DNA of 64,000 nt. Source: 34-65-8 sp964516135 (GTDB lineage Bacteria > Pseudomonadota > Alphaproteobacteria > Sphingomonadales > Sphingomonadaceae). Each line of letters opens with the position of its first letter. Position 1 is the stretch's first letter. Position numbers and translations under genes: made by a program. The stretch covers positions 127,372 through 191,371 of the forward strand of contig CAZEWN010000003.1 in NCBI GenBank assembly GCA_964516135.1, given 5' to 3'. The notes under the pieces are model-generated. The model saw nothing but the letters and a program-made list of their open reading frames with translations, made no database searches and was not told where the DNA came from. Positions 48,277-57,008 of this stretch are shown in pieces.

Positions 48277-50370
48277 ATGTACCGTTTCCAGCCTATTATC
48301 CTGTGCGGAACCGCGTTGAGCGCGGTGCCGGCGTTCGCCGAAACCTCTGCCGATGCGGTGATCGAGCAGCAACGCGTCATCGTGGTCACCGGAGCGCGCG
48401 AGGAAGCAAGCACCTCCACGAAGACGGATACCCCGGTCATCGAGACGCCGCAGCCAATCACCGTCATCGATGACGCGCTGTATCTCGCTCAGGGAGCCAT
48501 CTCGGTCGGCGATACCCTGCGTTACGCATCAGGCGTGACGGCCAATCCCTATGGCCCCGACAGCCGTGTCGATGGCGCGTTCGTACGCGGGATCAACGCG
48601 TTGCAATTTCGCGACGGCATGCGCGACGTGTTCAGCTTTTATGCAACCATCCGCGCCGATCCCTACAATTTCGATCAGGTCGAACTGGTTCGCGGCCCTG
48701 CCTCGGTGCTGTTTGGCCAGGGTGCGCTGGGCGGAATCGTGAACCTCGTGTCGAAACGGCCGGAATTCGAGGCCTCGGGCGACGCATCACTGCGTTACGG
48801 CTCGTTCAACCGCAAGGAGGCGCTGCTCGATCTCACCGGCCCGATCGGCGGGCAAGTAGCGGCTCGTCTGATCGCGCGCGTGCGCGATGCCGATACCCAA
48901 ACCGACTTCGTGCCCGATGACCGGGTGATGGTGGCGCCCTCGCTTGCCTTCCGGTTCGGACCCGATACCGACCTGACGCTGATCGGGCTTTATCAAGAGG
49001 ATGATGGAGGCTCTACCTCGCAATTCCTTCCGCTGGTCGGGACGATCCTGCCCAACCCCAATGGTCAATTGCCCAACGACCTTTTCATCGGCAAGCCGGG
49101 GTGGGACCGCTACGACGGACGATTGCTCCAGGGGACCGCGCTGTTCGAACATCGGTTCGGCGATAGTGCGCAGCTCAACCTCAAGGCGCGCTACATCGAC
49201 AGCGACCTGACCTACCTCACCCACTACCCCAACAGTTACAGCAACCCCGCCAGTCCCTATCTCGACGCGGACCAGCGCCAGATCGGCCTCTATGTCGATG
49301 GCAGCGTCGCGCGAATGGAGATCTTTTCCACCGACAACAACGTGCGGCTGGATTTCGCGACTGGCAGCGCGATCGAGCACACGCTGCTCGCCGGGATCGA
49401 CTTCAGTTTCAACCGGGTCCGCAAGATTGGCGGCTTCGGCTTCGAGATCATCGACATCTACGACGTCGATTACGGCGCGCTGTCGGATTACGGCGGCGGG
49501 TTGCCACCACCCGTCTCGCAGCGGGAAGACACGCACCAGGACCAGGTTGGTGTCTATGTTCAGAATCAGGCGCGGTTCTTCGACCGTGTCTCGTTGGTGC
49601 TCGGCGCGCGGCGCGACTGGACCAGCGCGCGCAGCTTCGCCGGGCCGCGCCGCCATGACGCCGCGACCACCTATCGCGCCGGCCTGATCGGCGAAATCGT
49701 GCCGGGCGTCTCGCCATTCGCGAGCTATACCGAAAGCTTCGAGCCAATCGCGGGCACCGACAGCCAGGGCGCGGCCTTCATCCCCAAGCGCGGACGCCAG
49801 TACGAAGCCGGGATCAAGTTCCACCCGGCGGACAGCATTCTGCTGACCCTGACCGGCTATCATATCAAGGAAACCAACCGCCCGGTTTCCGACGACAGCA
49901 CTCCGGCCCCCTTCGACCAGATTCAGCTCGGATCGCTGACATCCAAGGGTGTCGAGTTGGAAGGCACCGCGACCTTCCCCGGTGACATCAGCCTGATCGC
50001 CGCCGCCAGCTATAACGAGGCGGAACTCGATGGGACCGATCGCCAGCTCGACAACGTGCCCAAGTTCAACGCCTCGCTCTGGGCTACCAAGGGGTTCGCG
50101 CTCGGCGGGGATGTCGCGCTCCTGGTCGGTGGAGGGGTGCGGCACGTGGGCAAGAACCGCTCGTTCGGGCCGGCGTTTCCCGATGGAATCGTCACCCCGG
50201 GTTTCACGCTGTTCGATGCCCTGACGGAAGTCAGCTTCGGCAACTGGAGCCTGGCGATCAACGCGACCAACCTGTTCGACAAACGATACTACGCGGCCTG
50301 CCTCGCACGCGGCGACTGCTTCATGGGCAGCGAGCGCAATGTGTTCGGCACGGTGAGCTACCGCTTCTGA
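48277..50370 (+). CDS. TonB-dependent siderophore receptor
   Basis: A 697-residue outer-membrane transporter for ferric siderophores. A signal peptide ends near PAFAE, followed by a TonB-box-like RVIVVTGAR, the plug domain (TPQPITVIDD, LRYASGVTAN, RGINALQFRDGM, VELVRGPASVLFGQGALGGIVNLVSKRP) and a beta barrel ending in the terminal aromatic (VSYRF). The plug motifs fit the FhuA/FhuE-type siderophore group. GAGGG lies 6 bases before the ATG; a GTG at 48265 is in frame but less likely. It is coupled (TGATG) to the next membrane gene. Confidence 0.92.
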   Translation: MYRFQPIILCGTALSAVPAFAETSADAVIEQQRVIVVTGAREEASTSTKTDTPVIETPQPITVIDDALYLAQGAISVGDTLRYASGVTANPYGPDSRVDGAFVRGINALQFRDGMRDVFSFYATIRADPYNFDQVELVRGPASVLFGQGALGGIVNLVSKRPEFEASGDASLRYGSFNRKEALLDLTGPIGGQVAARLIARVRDADTQTDFVPDDRVMVAPSLAFRFGPDTDLTLIGLYQEDDGGSTSQFLPLVGTILPNPNGQLPNDLFIGKPGWDRYDGRLLQGTALFEHRFGDSAQLNLKARYIDSDLTYLTHYPNSYSNPASPYLDADQRQIGLYVDGSVARMEIFSTDNNVRLDFATGSAIEHTLLAGIDFSFNRVRKIGGFGFEIIDIYDVDYGALSDYGGGLPPPVSQREDTHQDQVGVYVQNQARFFDRVSLVLGARRDWTSARSFAGPRRHDAATTYRAGLIGEIVPGVSPFASYTESFEPIAGTDSQGAAFIPKRGRQYEAGIKFHPADSILLTLTGYHIKETNRPVSDDSTPAPFDQIQLGSLTSKGVELEGTATFPGDISLIAAASYNEAELDGTDRQLDNVPKFNASLWATKGFALGGDVALLVGGGVRHVGKNRSFGPAFPDGIVTPGFTLFDALTEVSFGNWSLAINATNLFDKRYYAACLARGDCFMGSERNVFGTVSYRF

Positions 50371-50948
50371 TGACGCTGGCGGGATCGATGGTGCCGGGCG
50401 TGGCGGCGGCTGTTGGTGGTGTTGTGGTCCTGCGGCTGTCGTGGGGACGCAGCGCCAGGAACAGCGTGCTCAACCTGATTGGCTGGGGAATGCTGGCAAT
50501 AGCGGCGGTTCTGGCCTGGATCGAGGCGGGCGCATGGGGCACGTCCATCGCCGCACTGTTTGCAATGGGCGCGGCCCTGCTCGCGCTCGGGTTCGCGGCG
50601 TGGCGCTCGCCCCCCGCGCGGCGAACCGCCTCGAACCGCCGTGCCCGAATGCTTCCGGAAGGAGGGGAACCCCTCCGGATCATGCAACGCATCGTGACGT
50701 TCCTGCTGGTCGTGGTTGTCGCGATGGTTGCCGCAATCGCATTCGCCATAACGGTACGCCGGGTGGCGCTGTTTATGGGCGCGAGCGAGGCCAACGCCAA
50801 CGTGCTCGCCCTGTTTGCCACGCCGCTGATGTGGGCAATGCTGGCTTTCGTACTGCTCATGACCAGGAAACGGACACGCCAGTTCGCCCTGCTTTCCGGC
50901 GTTCTCGTTCTTGCCCTGCCCGCCACGCTGGCGGGAGCAGCGCCATGA
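50370..50948 (+). CDS. Membrane protein in siderophore-uptake operon
   Basis: A 192-residue integral membrane protein with about five hydrophobic helices (residues 5-22, 36-52, 57-76, 108-130, 145-163 and a final one near 172-190). A basic loop (RRTASNRRARML) separates the first three helices from the rest. It begins inside the stop of the TonB receptor and ends in an ATGA overlap with the PepSY gene, so it belongs to the same operon. No named family was recognised. Similar small membrane proteins accompany PepSY proteins in iron loci, and it could be two fused small units of that kind. Confidence 0.7.
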   Translation: MTLAGSMVPGVAAAVGGVVVLRLSWGRSARNSVLNLIGWGMLAIAAVLAWIEAGAWGTSIAALFAMGAALLALGFAAWRSPPARRTASNRRARMLPEGGEPLRIMQRIVTFLLVVVVAMVAAIAFAITVRRVALFMGASEANANVLALFATPLMWAMLAFVLLMTRKRTRQFALLSGVLVLALPATLAGAAP

Positions 50949-52234
50949 GCGCGGCAATCGAACCGGGCACGGTCAAGCGTGCGCTGTCCGCCCATGCCGC
51001 CATCGGTCTTCTCGCGGCGGGCCTGCTCTATCTCGTGTCCTTGACCGGCACGATCGCGGTCTTCCACGAAGAACTTCAGCGCCTTGAGCAACCGGTCGCG
51101 CCGGAAATGTCCGTCATTGACCCCGCCGCCGCCCAGCGTGGCATCGAGACGGTGCTGGCGCGCGAAGGCGACCGTGCCGCCACCACGCACCTTTATCTTC
51201 ATCTTCCGGTCGACGAACTGCCGCGCGCGACGGTCACCACCGATACGCAGGCGTTCCATCTCGACCAGGCAGGTGCGATCGTGGAACCCGAGCAGAACGC
51301 CTGGTCCGATTTCGTGGTAGAGTTGCACTATACGCTTAACCTGCCGAGCCTCGTTGGGCTGACGCTAGTGGGCATCCTGGGGGTGATGATGCTGGTTCTG
51401 GCACTTTCGGGACTCATCGCGCATCCCCGTGTGTTCCGCGATGCGTTTCGCCTGCGCGCGCGTGATGGCGGTGGGACGGGCCTGGTCGACTGGCACAACC
51501 GCCTCAGTGTCTGGACCTTGCCGTTTTCGCTTGCGATCGCGCTCACTGGTGCGTTGATCGGGCTATCGGTGGTCACTGCCAACGCCATCGCCGCCACCGG
51601 CTATGCGGGCGATGTGGACGCGGTCTATGGCACTGTCTTTGGCGAGGAAGCGGAGAAGAATCCGGCCCCTGCGCCCGCCCCCGATGTGGCCGCCGCGCTG
51701 CGGCACATGGCAACCGAATATCCCGAAGTCCGCGTGACTTATGCCATCGTCCACGATCCGCTGACAGCAGGCCAGCACGTCCAGATCGTCGGCGAGCATG
51801 CCCGGCGGCTGATCTTCGGTGAATACTACGCATTCTCGGCGGACGGCACCTTCCACCACAAGGTTGGCATGTCCGATGGCGATATTGGCAGGCAGGCTGC
51901 CGCATCGACTTACAACCTGCATTTCGGCAACTATGGCGGCATCGGGGTAAAGCTCGCTTACCTGGTGCTTGGCAGCGCGTTGACCGCCATCTGCGCCACC
52001 GGGACATATATCTGGCTCGGCAAGCGTCGCCGCCGCGGGATTCACGAGCCGCGCCTGCGCGGCGCATGGAACGGGGTCGTGTGGGGGGCACCGCTCGCAC
52101 TGACCCTCTCCATCGCCGCGCGCGCGCTGCTGGGAAATGACGCGCCGTTGGCCCCGGTGTTCTGGTTCGGTTACCTCGCGTTGATTGTCGCATGGACGCT
52201 CGCGCCCAAAAGCCCGCGTCCGGCAGGCGATTGA
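50945..52234 (+). CDS. PepSY-associated transmembrane protein
   Basis: A 429-residue inner-membrane protein of the PepSY_TM (PiuB-like) family. The N-terminal helix contains HAAIGLLAAGLLYLVSLTGTIAVFHEEL (a longer run, abbreviated), followed by a periplasmic PepSY-like region, the VELHYTLNLPSLVGLTLVG helix, WHNRLSVWTLPFSLAIALTGALIG, and NLHFGNYGGIGVKLAY near the end, where conserved histidines (HYTL, WHNR, LHFG) could bind heme or metal. Relatives are thought to reduce or process ferric siderophores after import. It is translationally coupled to the preceding gene. Confidence 0.85.
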   Translation: MSAAIEPGTVKRALSAHAAIGLLAAGLLYLVSLTGTIAVFHEELQRLEQPVAPEMSVIDPAAAQRGIETVLAREGDRAATTHLYLHLPVDELPRATVTTDTQAFHLDQAGAIVEPEQNAWSDFVVELHYTLNLPSLVGLTLVGILGVMMLVLALSGLIAHPRVFRDAFRLRARDGGGTGLVDWHNRLSVWTLPFSLAIALTGALIGLSVVTANAIAATGYAGDVDAVYGTVFGEEAEKNPAPAPAPDVAAALRHMATEYPEVRVTYAIVHDPLTAGQHVQIVGEHARRLIFGEYYAFSADGTFHHKVGMSDGDIGRQAAASTYNLHFGNYGGIGVKLAYLVLGSALTAICATGTYIWLGKRRRRGIHEPRLRGAWNGVVWGAPLALTLSIAARALLGNDAPLAPVFWFGYLALIVAWTLAPKSPRPAGD

Positions 52235-52311
52235 TGCGCCGGAGCCTCCCTTGCGCGACGCACACCCTCTGCTAAAGCGCCCCGCAAACGCTAGATAGAG
52301 ACAGGGCAATC

Positions 52312-53535
52312 ATGCAGAAAATCCAGGTCAAGAACCCGGTCGTCGAGCTCGACGGCGACGAAATGACGCGCATCATCTGGCAGTGGATTCGCGAACGGCT
52401 GATCCTGCCCTACCTGGACATTGACCTGAAATACTACGATCTCTCGGTCGAAAAGCGCGACGAGACCGATGACCAGATAACGGTCGATAGCGCCAATGCG
52501 ATCAAGCAGTACGGCGTCGGCGTGAAGTGCGCCACGATCACGCCGGACGAACAGCGGGTCGAGGAGTTCAGCCTCAAGAAGATGTGGAAGTCGCCCAATG
52601 GCACGATCCGCAACATCCTGGGCGGCGTAGTTTTCCGCGAACCGATCGTGATCGACAACGTGCCGCGCCTGGTGCCGGGCTGGACCGACCCGATCGTGGT
52701 CGGCCGCCACGCCTTCGGCGACCAGTACCGCGCCACCGACACCAAGATCCCCGGCCCCGGCAAGCTGCGCCTGGTGTTCGATGGCGAGGATGGGACCAAG
52801 ATCGACCTCGACGTGTTCGACTTCCCCAGCGCCGGCGTGGCGATGGCGATGTACAACCTCGATGATTCGATCCGCGATTTCGCGCGCGCCAGCTTCAATT
52901 ACGGCCTCGGCCTCGGCTGGCCGGTCTACCTAAGCACCAAGAACACGATCATGAAGGCCTACGACGGGCGCTTCAAGGATCTGTTCCAGGAGGTGTTCGA
53001 CACCGAAGGCTTCGCCCAGCAGTTCAAGGAAAAGGGCATCGTCTACGAACACCGCCTGATCGACGACATGGTCGCCAGCGCGCTCAAGTGGTCGGGTAAG
53101 TTCGTGTGGGCGTGCAAGAACTACGACGGCGACGTGCAGTCCGATACCGTGGCGCAGGGCTTCGGCAGCCTTGGCCTGATGACCTCGGTGCTGATGAGCC
53201 CCGACGGCAAGACGGTTGAAGCGGAGGCCGCGCACGGCACCGTCACGCGCCACTATCGCCAGCACCAGCAGGGCAAGGCGACCTCGACCAATCCGATCGC
53301 CAGCATTTTCGCCTGGACGCGCGGCCTGATGTACCGCGGCAAGTTCGACGATACCCCCGACGTGGTCCGCTTCGCCGAAACGCTCGAACGGATCTGCATC
53401 GAGACGGTCGAAAAGGGCAAGATGACCAAGGATCTCGCCCTGCTTATCGGCCCCGACCAGGCGTGGATGACGACCGAGCAGTTCTTCGAGGAAATCGTCC
53501 AGAATCTCGAGGCGGAGATGGCCAACTGGGCGTGA
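52312..53535 (+). CDS. icd: NADP-dependent isocitrate dehydrogenase
   Basis: Icd oxidises isocitrate to 2-oxoglutarate in the TCA cycle. The 407-residue protein is of the eukaryote-like homodimeric class common in alphaproteobacteria: KNPVVELDGDEMTRIIW at the start, SPNGTIRNILGGVVFREPI for substrate binding, the YEHRLIDDMVA metal site, and AAHGTVTRHYRQHQQG for NADP binding. Its stop overlaps the GTG start of the next gene, so both are made from one mRNA. Confidence 0.96.
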   Translation: MQKIQVKNPVVELDGDEMTRIIWQWIRERLILPYLDIDLKYYDLSVEKRDETDDQITVDSANAIKQYGVGVKCATITPDEQRVEEFSLKKMWKSPNGTIRNILGGVVFREPIVIDNVPRLVPGWTDPIVVGRHAFGDQYRATDTKIPGPGKLRLVFDGEDGTKIDLDVFDFPSAGVAMAMYNLDDSIRDFARASFNYGLGLGWPVYLSTKNTIMKAYDGRFKDLFQEVFDTEGFAQQFKEKGIVYEHRLIDDMVASALKWSGKFVWACKNYDGDVQSDTVAQGFGSLGLMTSVLMSPDGKTVEAEAAHGTVTRHYRQHQQGKATSTNPIASIFAWTRGLMYRGKFDDTPDVVRFAETLERICIETVEKGKMTKDLALLIGPDQAWMTTEQFFEEIVQNLEAEMANWA

Positions 53536-55187
53536 AGTCCCCCCGCCCGGCCGCTCGCGTTTCTCGCCGCAAGGCCAACGAGAAGGTGGGCACCGCGCGG
53601 CTTGAAATCCGCAATGCGCTGATGAAAGACGTGCGCGGGATCGCCGCGCTCGTGCGCCGGGTCTATGACGACATGCCCGCCTACACCCACGGCGAGATAC
53701 GCGGGCAGATCAACAACTTTCCCGCCGGCTGCTTCGTCGCGCTGCTTGACGAGAAGATCGTTGGCTATTGCGCCACGATGCAGATCGGCCAGACACTGGC
53801 GTTCGAAGATCACACCTGGGACGAGATCACCGGCAATGGTTTCGGCAGCCGCCACGATCCGACCGGCGACTGGCTCTACGGCTACGAAATGTGCGTCGAC
53901 CCGAAGGTGCGCGGCGTGCGGATCGGGCGGCGGCTCTACGAGGAACGCCGCGCGCTGGCCGAGCAGAACGACCTGACCGGGATCGTGTTCGCCGGGCGGA
54001 TGCCCAACTTCAAGCGTCATAAGCGCAAGGTAGGCGGGCCGGAGGAATATCTCGATCAGGTCGCGGCTGGGAAAATCCACGATCCGGTGCTGCGCTTCCA
54101 GCTCGCCAACGGGTTCGAGCCCGACCGGGTCATGCGCGGGTACTTGCCCGAGGACAAGAAATCCGAGGCGAACGCCGTGCTGATGGTCTGGCGCAACCCC
54201 TATGTGGAGCGCGACCAGCCCGTGAAGAAGCGCCTGCCGCGTGGGGTGGAATCGGTCCGCGTGGCAACCTGCCAGCTACAGGCGCGCGCTGTGGCCGACT
54301 ACGCCGAGTTCCTCCGCGCGATCGAATATTTCGTCGATGTGGCAAGCGATTACGAGGCGGACTTCATCGTCTTTCCCGAACTGTTCACACTGATGCTGCT
54401 GAGCTTCGAGGAAAAGGAGCTCTCGCCGGTCGAGGCGATCGAGCGGCTTTCGGAGTATACCCCGCGTATCAAGGCCGACATTTCCGACATGGCGATGCGG
54501 TTCAACATCAACATCGTGGCGGGATCACACCCCACCCGGCTGGAGGATGGCGACATCCACAACGTCGCCTACGTCTGCCTGCGCGATGGCTCGGTGCACG
54601 GGCAGGAGAAGATCCACCCCACCCCCAACGAACGGTACTGGTGGAACATCCGCGGCGGCGATTCCATCGACGTGATCCAGACCGACTGCGGCCCGATCGG
54701 CGTGCTGATCTGTTACGACAGCGAATTTCCCGAACTCGCCCGCCGCCTGGCCGATGAGGGCGCGCGGATCATCTTCGTGCCGTTCTGCACCGACAGCCGC
54801 CAGGGCTATCTGCGGGTGCGCTATTGCAGCCAGGCGCGCGCGATCGAGAACCAGTGTTTTGTCGTGCTGAGCGGCAATGTCGGCAACCTGCCCAACGTCG
54901 GCAACATGGATATCCAGTACGCGCAGAGCTGCATCCTGACCCCGTGCGATTTCCCTTTCGCGCGCGACGGGATAGCGGCCGAGGCGAGCGAGAATGTCGA
55001 AACGCTGACGATCAGCGACATCAACCTGGCCGACCTGCAATGGGCGCGGGCCGAAGGCACCGTGAGGAACCTCGCCGATCGCCGGTTTGACCTCTACCGG
55101 ATCGAATGGGACGAAGGCGGGCGGCATCCGGGCAAGCCCCCACCCCGGCGCGAGCCGCTCGGCCCGCAAACCGTGGGCGGCGGCTGA
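53532..55187 (+). CDS. GNAT acetyltransferase-nitrilase fusion protein
   Basis: A 551-residue two-domain protein. Residues 20-240 are a GNAT-type acetyltransferase (RIAALV-like N-terminal helix, DWLYGYEMCVDPKVRGVRIGRRLYEERRA acetyl-CoA region, shown in part). Residues 250-530 are a carbon-nitrogen hydrolase with the triad Glu in FIVFPELFTL, Lys in GQEKIHPTPNE and Cys in GVLICYDSEFPE. The start is a GTG overlapping the icd stop (GTGA). Similar fusions are known, but their amide substrate is not. Translational coupling to icd suggests co-regulation with 2-oxoglutarate production. Confidence 0.9.
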   Translation: MKSPRPAARVSRRKANEKVGTARLEIRNALMKDVRGIAALVRRVYDDMPAYTHGEIRGQINNFPAGCFVALLDEKIVGYCATMQIGQTLAFEDHTWDEITGNGFGSRHDPTGDWLYGYEMCVDPKVRGVRIGRRLYEERRALAEQNDLTGIVFAGRMPNFKRHKRKVGGPEEYLDQVAAGKIHDPVLRFQLANGFEPDRVMRGYLPEDKKSEANAVLMVWRNPYVERDQPVKKRLPRGVESVRVATCQLQARAVADYAEFLRAIEYFVDVASDYEADFIVFPELFTLMLLSFEEKELSPVEAIERLSEYTPRIKADISDMAMRFNINIVAGSHPTRLEDGDIHNVAYVCLRDGSVHGQEKIHPTPNERYWWNIRGGDSIDVIQTDCGPIGVLICYDSEFPELARRLADEGARIIFVPFCTDSRQGYLRVRYCSQARAIENQCFVVLSGNVGNLPNVGNMDIQYAQSCILTPCDFPFARDGIAAEASENVETLTISDINLADLQWARAEGTVRNLADRRFDLYRIEWDEGGRHPGKPPPRREPLGPQTVGGG

Positions 55188-55241
55188 ATTTCGCGCCGCC
55201 GGGCGGGTGACAGGGCGGCGGCCAGCGGTTAGGCCGTTTGC

Positions 55242-57008
55242 ATGGCCGGTGAAATAGCCCCCTCCCCAATGCTGTCCGATGCGCTGGTGATCCTGGGCGC
55301 GGCCGGGATCGTGATCCCGGTGTTTGCCCGGTTTCGCATCACCCCTGTCATCGGCTTCATCCTGATCGGCATTGCCGCAGGCCCATTCGGGCTGGGCAAG
55401 CTGGTGTACGAATATCCGTGGCTGGCCTATGTCACGATTTCGGATTCCGAAGGCTTGCACCTGTTTGCCGAATTCGGGATCATCCTGCTGTTGTTCACGA
55501 TAGGGCTGGAACTGTCGTTCAACCGATTGTGGCAGTTGCGCCGGCTGGTATTCGGACTGGGCGCGCTCGAGCTGCTGATCATTGGGACGAGCCTGGCGGT
55601 CTTCCTATCGATGCTGGGCCAATATTGGACCGGCGCGATCGGGCTGGGCCTCGCGCTCGCGCTATCCTCGACCGCGATCGTGCTGCCGATTTCCGGCACG
55701 ACCTCGCCTGTCGGACGCGCGGCCCTCTCGATGCTTTTGTTCGAGGACATCGCGATCGTTCCAATCATCTTCATGCTTGGCGCGATGGCGCCCTACGCAC
55801 AGGAAGCCGGTTGGGAGGGGCTGGTCGATACACTGTGGCAGGGGCTGCTGTTGGTGCTGGTGTTGCTAGTGGTGGGACGATTTGCCCTGCCTCGCCTTTT
55901 CGCGCAGGCCGCGCGGACCAAGAGCCCCGAACTGTTCCTGGCCGCAACCATGCTGGTGGTGATCGGGTCGAGCCTCGCGACCGCCGTCGTCGGCCTGTCG
56001 CCGATCGTCGGCGCGCTGATCGCGGGGCTGCTAATCGCCGAAACCGAGTATCACGGCGAGGTCGAACAGATCATGCACCCATTCAAGGGATTGGCGCTGG
56101 GCGTATTCCTGATCACCGTGGGCATGAGCATCGACCTGATCACGGTGTGGGCCAATCTGGGCCTGATCGTCCTGGCGGTGGTGGGCGTGCTCACGTTCAA
56201 GGCGGTGGTCACCGGCGTACTGCTGAGGCTCATGGGCGCGCGGCGAAGCACCGCAGCGGAAACAGGCATTCTGATGGCAAGTCCGTCGGAAACCACCCTG
56301 ATCGTGCTGAGCGCGGCGAGCGCGGCCCTGCTGATCCAGCCGGGCACCGCGCAATTCTGGCAGATCGTCACCGCGATCGGATTGACCGTGACGCCGTTAT
56401 TGGCGCTGCTCGGTCGTCAGATCGCCCGCCGGGTGGAACCTGCCCCCGAAACCCCGCCGGATGACGGCAAGCAGGCGCGCGTGATCATCGTGGGTGCGGG
56501 CCGCGTGGGCAGGCTGGTGGCGCAGATGCTGGACGCCCACGGCCGTCCATACCTGGCGATCGACAGCGACGCGGACCTGGTCGATAGCGCGCGGCGCAAG
56601 GGCTATCGCGCCCTCTTCGGCGATGCCGCGCGCGGCGACACAATGTCGCGGCTTGGCGTTGAAAATGCCGCGGCGGTGGTACTCACGATGGACGAGCCGG
56701 TGCTGGCGCAGCGGCTCGTCACGCGCATGCGGCGCGATTATCCCGAACTGCTTATCGTCGCGCGCGCGCGCGACACGGCACATGCGGCAGCGCTTTATCG
56801 CGCCGGGGCGAGCCATGCGGTGCCCGAAACGCTCGAGGCCTCGCTTCAACTTTCGGAAGCAGTGCTGGTTGACATAGGCGTGGCCATGGGCCCGGTAATC
56901 GCGTCGATCCATGAGAAGCGTGATGAATTTCGCGCTCGGATCGAGGAAGACGGCGCGCTTGACTACAAGCCAAAGTTGCGGACCAGCACCATCGACAGCG
57001 CTGCCTAG
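55242..57008 (+). CDS. CPA2 cation/proton antiporter with TrkA-N domain
   Basis: A 588-residue membrane protein of the Kef/YbaL group. About 12 helices span residues 12-395, with the conserved GIILLLFTIGLELSF, the LSSTAIVLP segment, the acidic FEDIAIVP motif and LSPIVGALIAGLLIAET. A cytosolic Rossmann domain (RCK/TrkA-N) begins near residue 408 with VIIVGAGRVGRLVAQ. It probably exchanges K+ or Na+ for protons, gated by a nucleotide. YbaL and KefB/C cannot be separated from sequence alone. Its stop shares CTAG with the convergent alaS stop. Confidence 0.87.
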   Translation: MAGEIAPSPMLSDALVILGAAGIVIPVFARFRITPVIGFILIGIAAGPFGLGKLVYEYPWLAYVTISDSEGLHLFAEFGIILLLFTIGLELSFNRLWQLRRLVFGLGALELLIIGTSLAVFLSMLGQYWTGAIGLGLALALSSTAIVLPISGTTSPVGRAALSMLLFEDIAIVPIIFMLGAMAPYAQEAGWEGLVDTLWQGLLLVLVLLVVGRFALPRLFAQAARTKSPELFLAATMLVVIGSSLATAVVGLSPIVGALIAGLLIAETEYHGEVEQIMHPFKGLALGVFLITVGMSIDLITVWANLGLIVLAVVGVLTFKAVVTGVLLRLMGARRSTAAETGILMASPSETTLIVLSAASAALLIQPGTAQFWQIVTAIGLTVTPLLALLGRQIARRVEPAPETPPDDGKQARVIIVGAGRVGRLVAQMLDAHGRPYLAIDSDADLVDSARRKGYRALFGDAARGDTMSRLGVENAAAVVLTMDEPVLAQRLVTRMRRDYPELLIVARARDTAHAAALYRAGASHAVPETLEASLQLSEAVLVDIGVAMGPVIASIHEKRDEFRARIEEDGALDYKPKLRTSTIDSAA

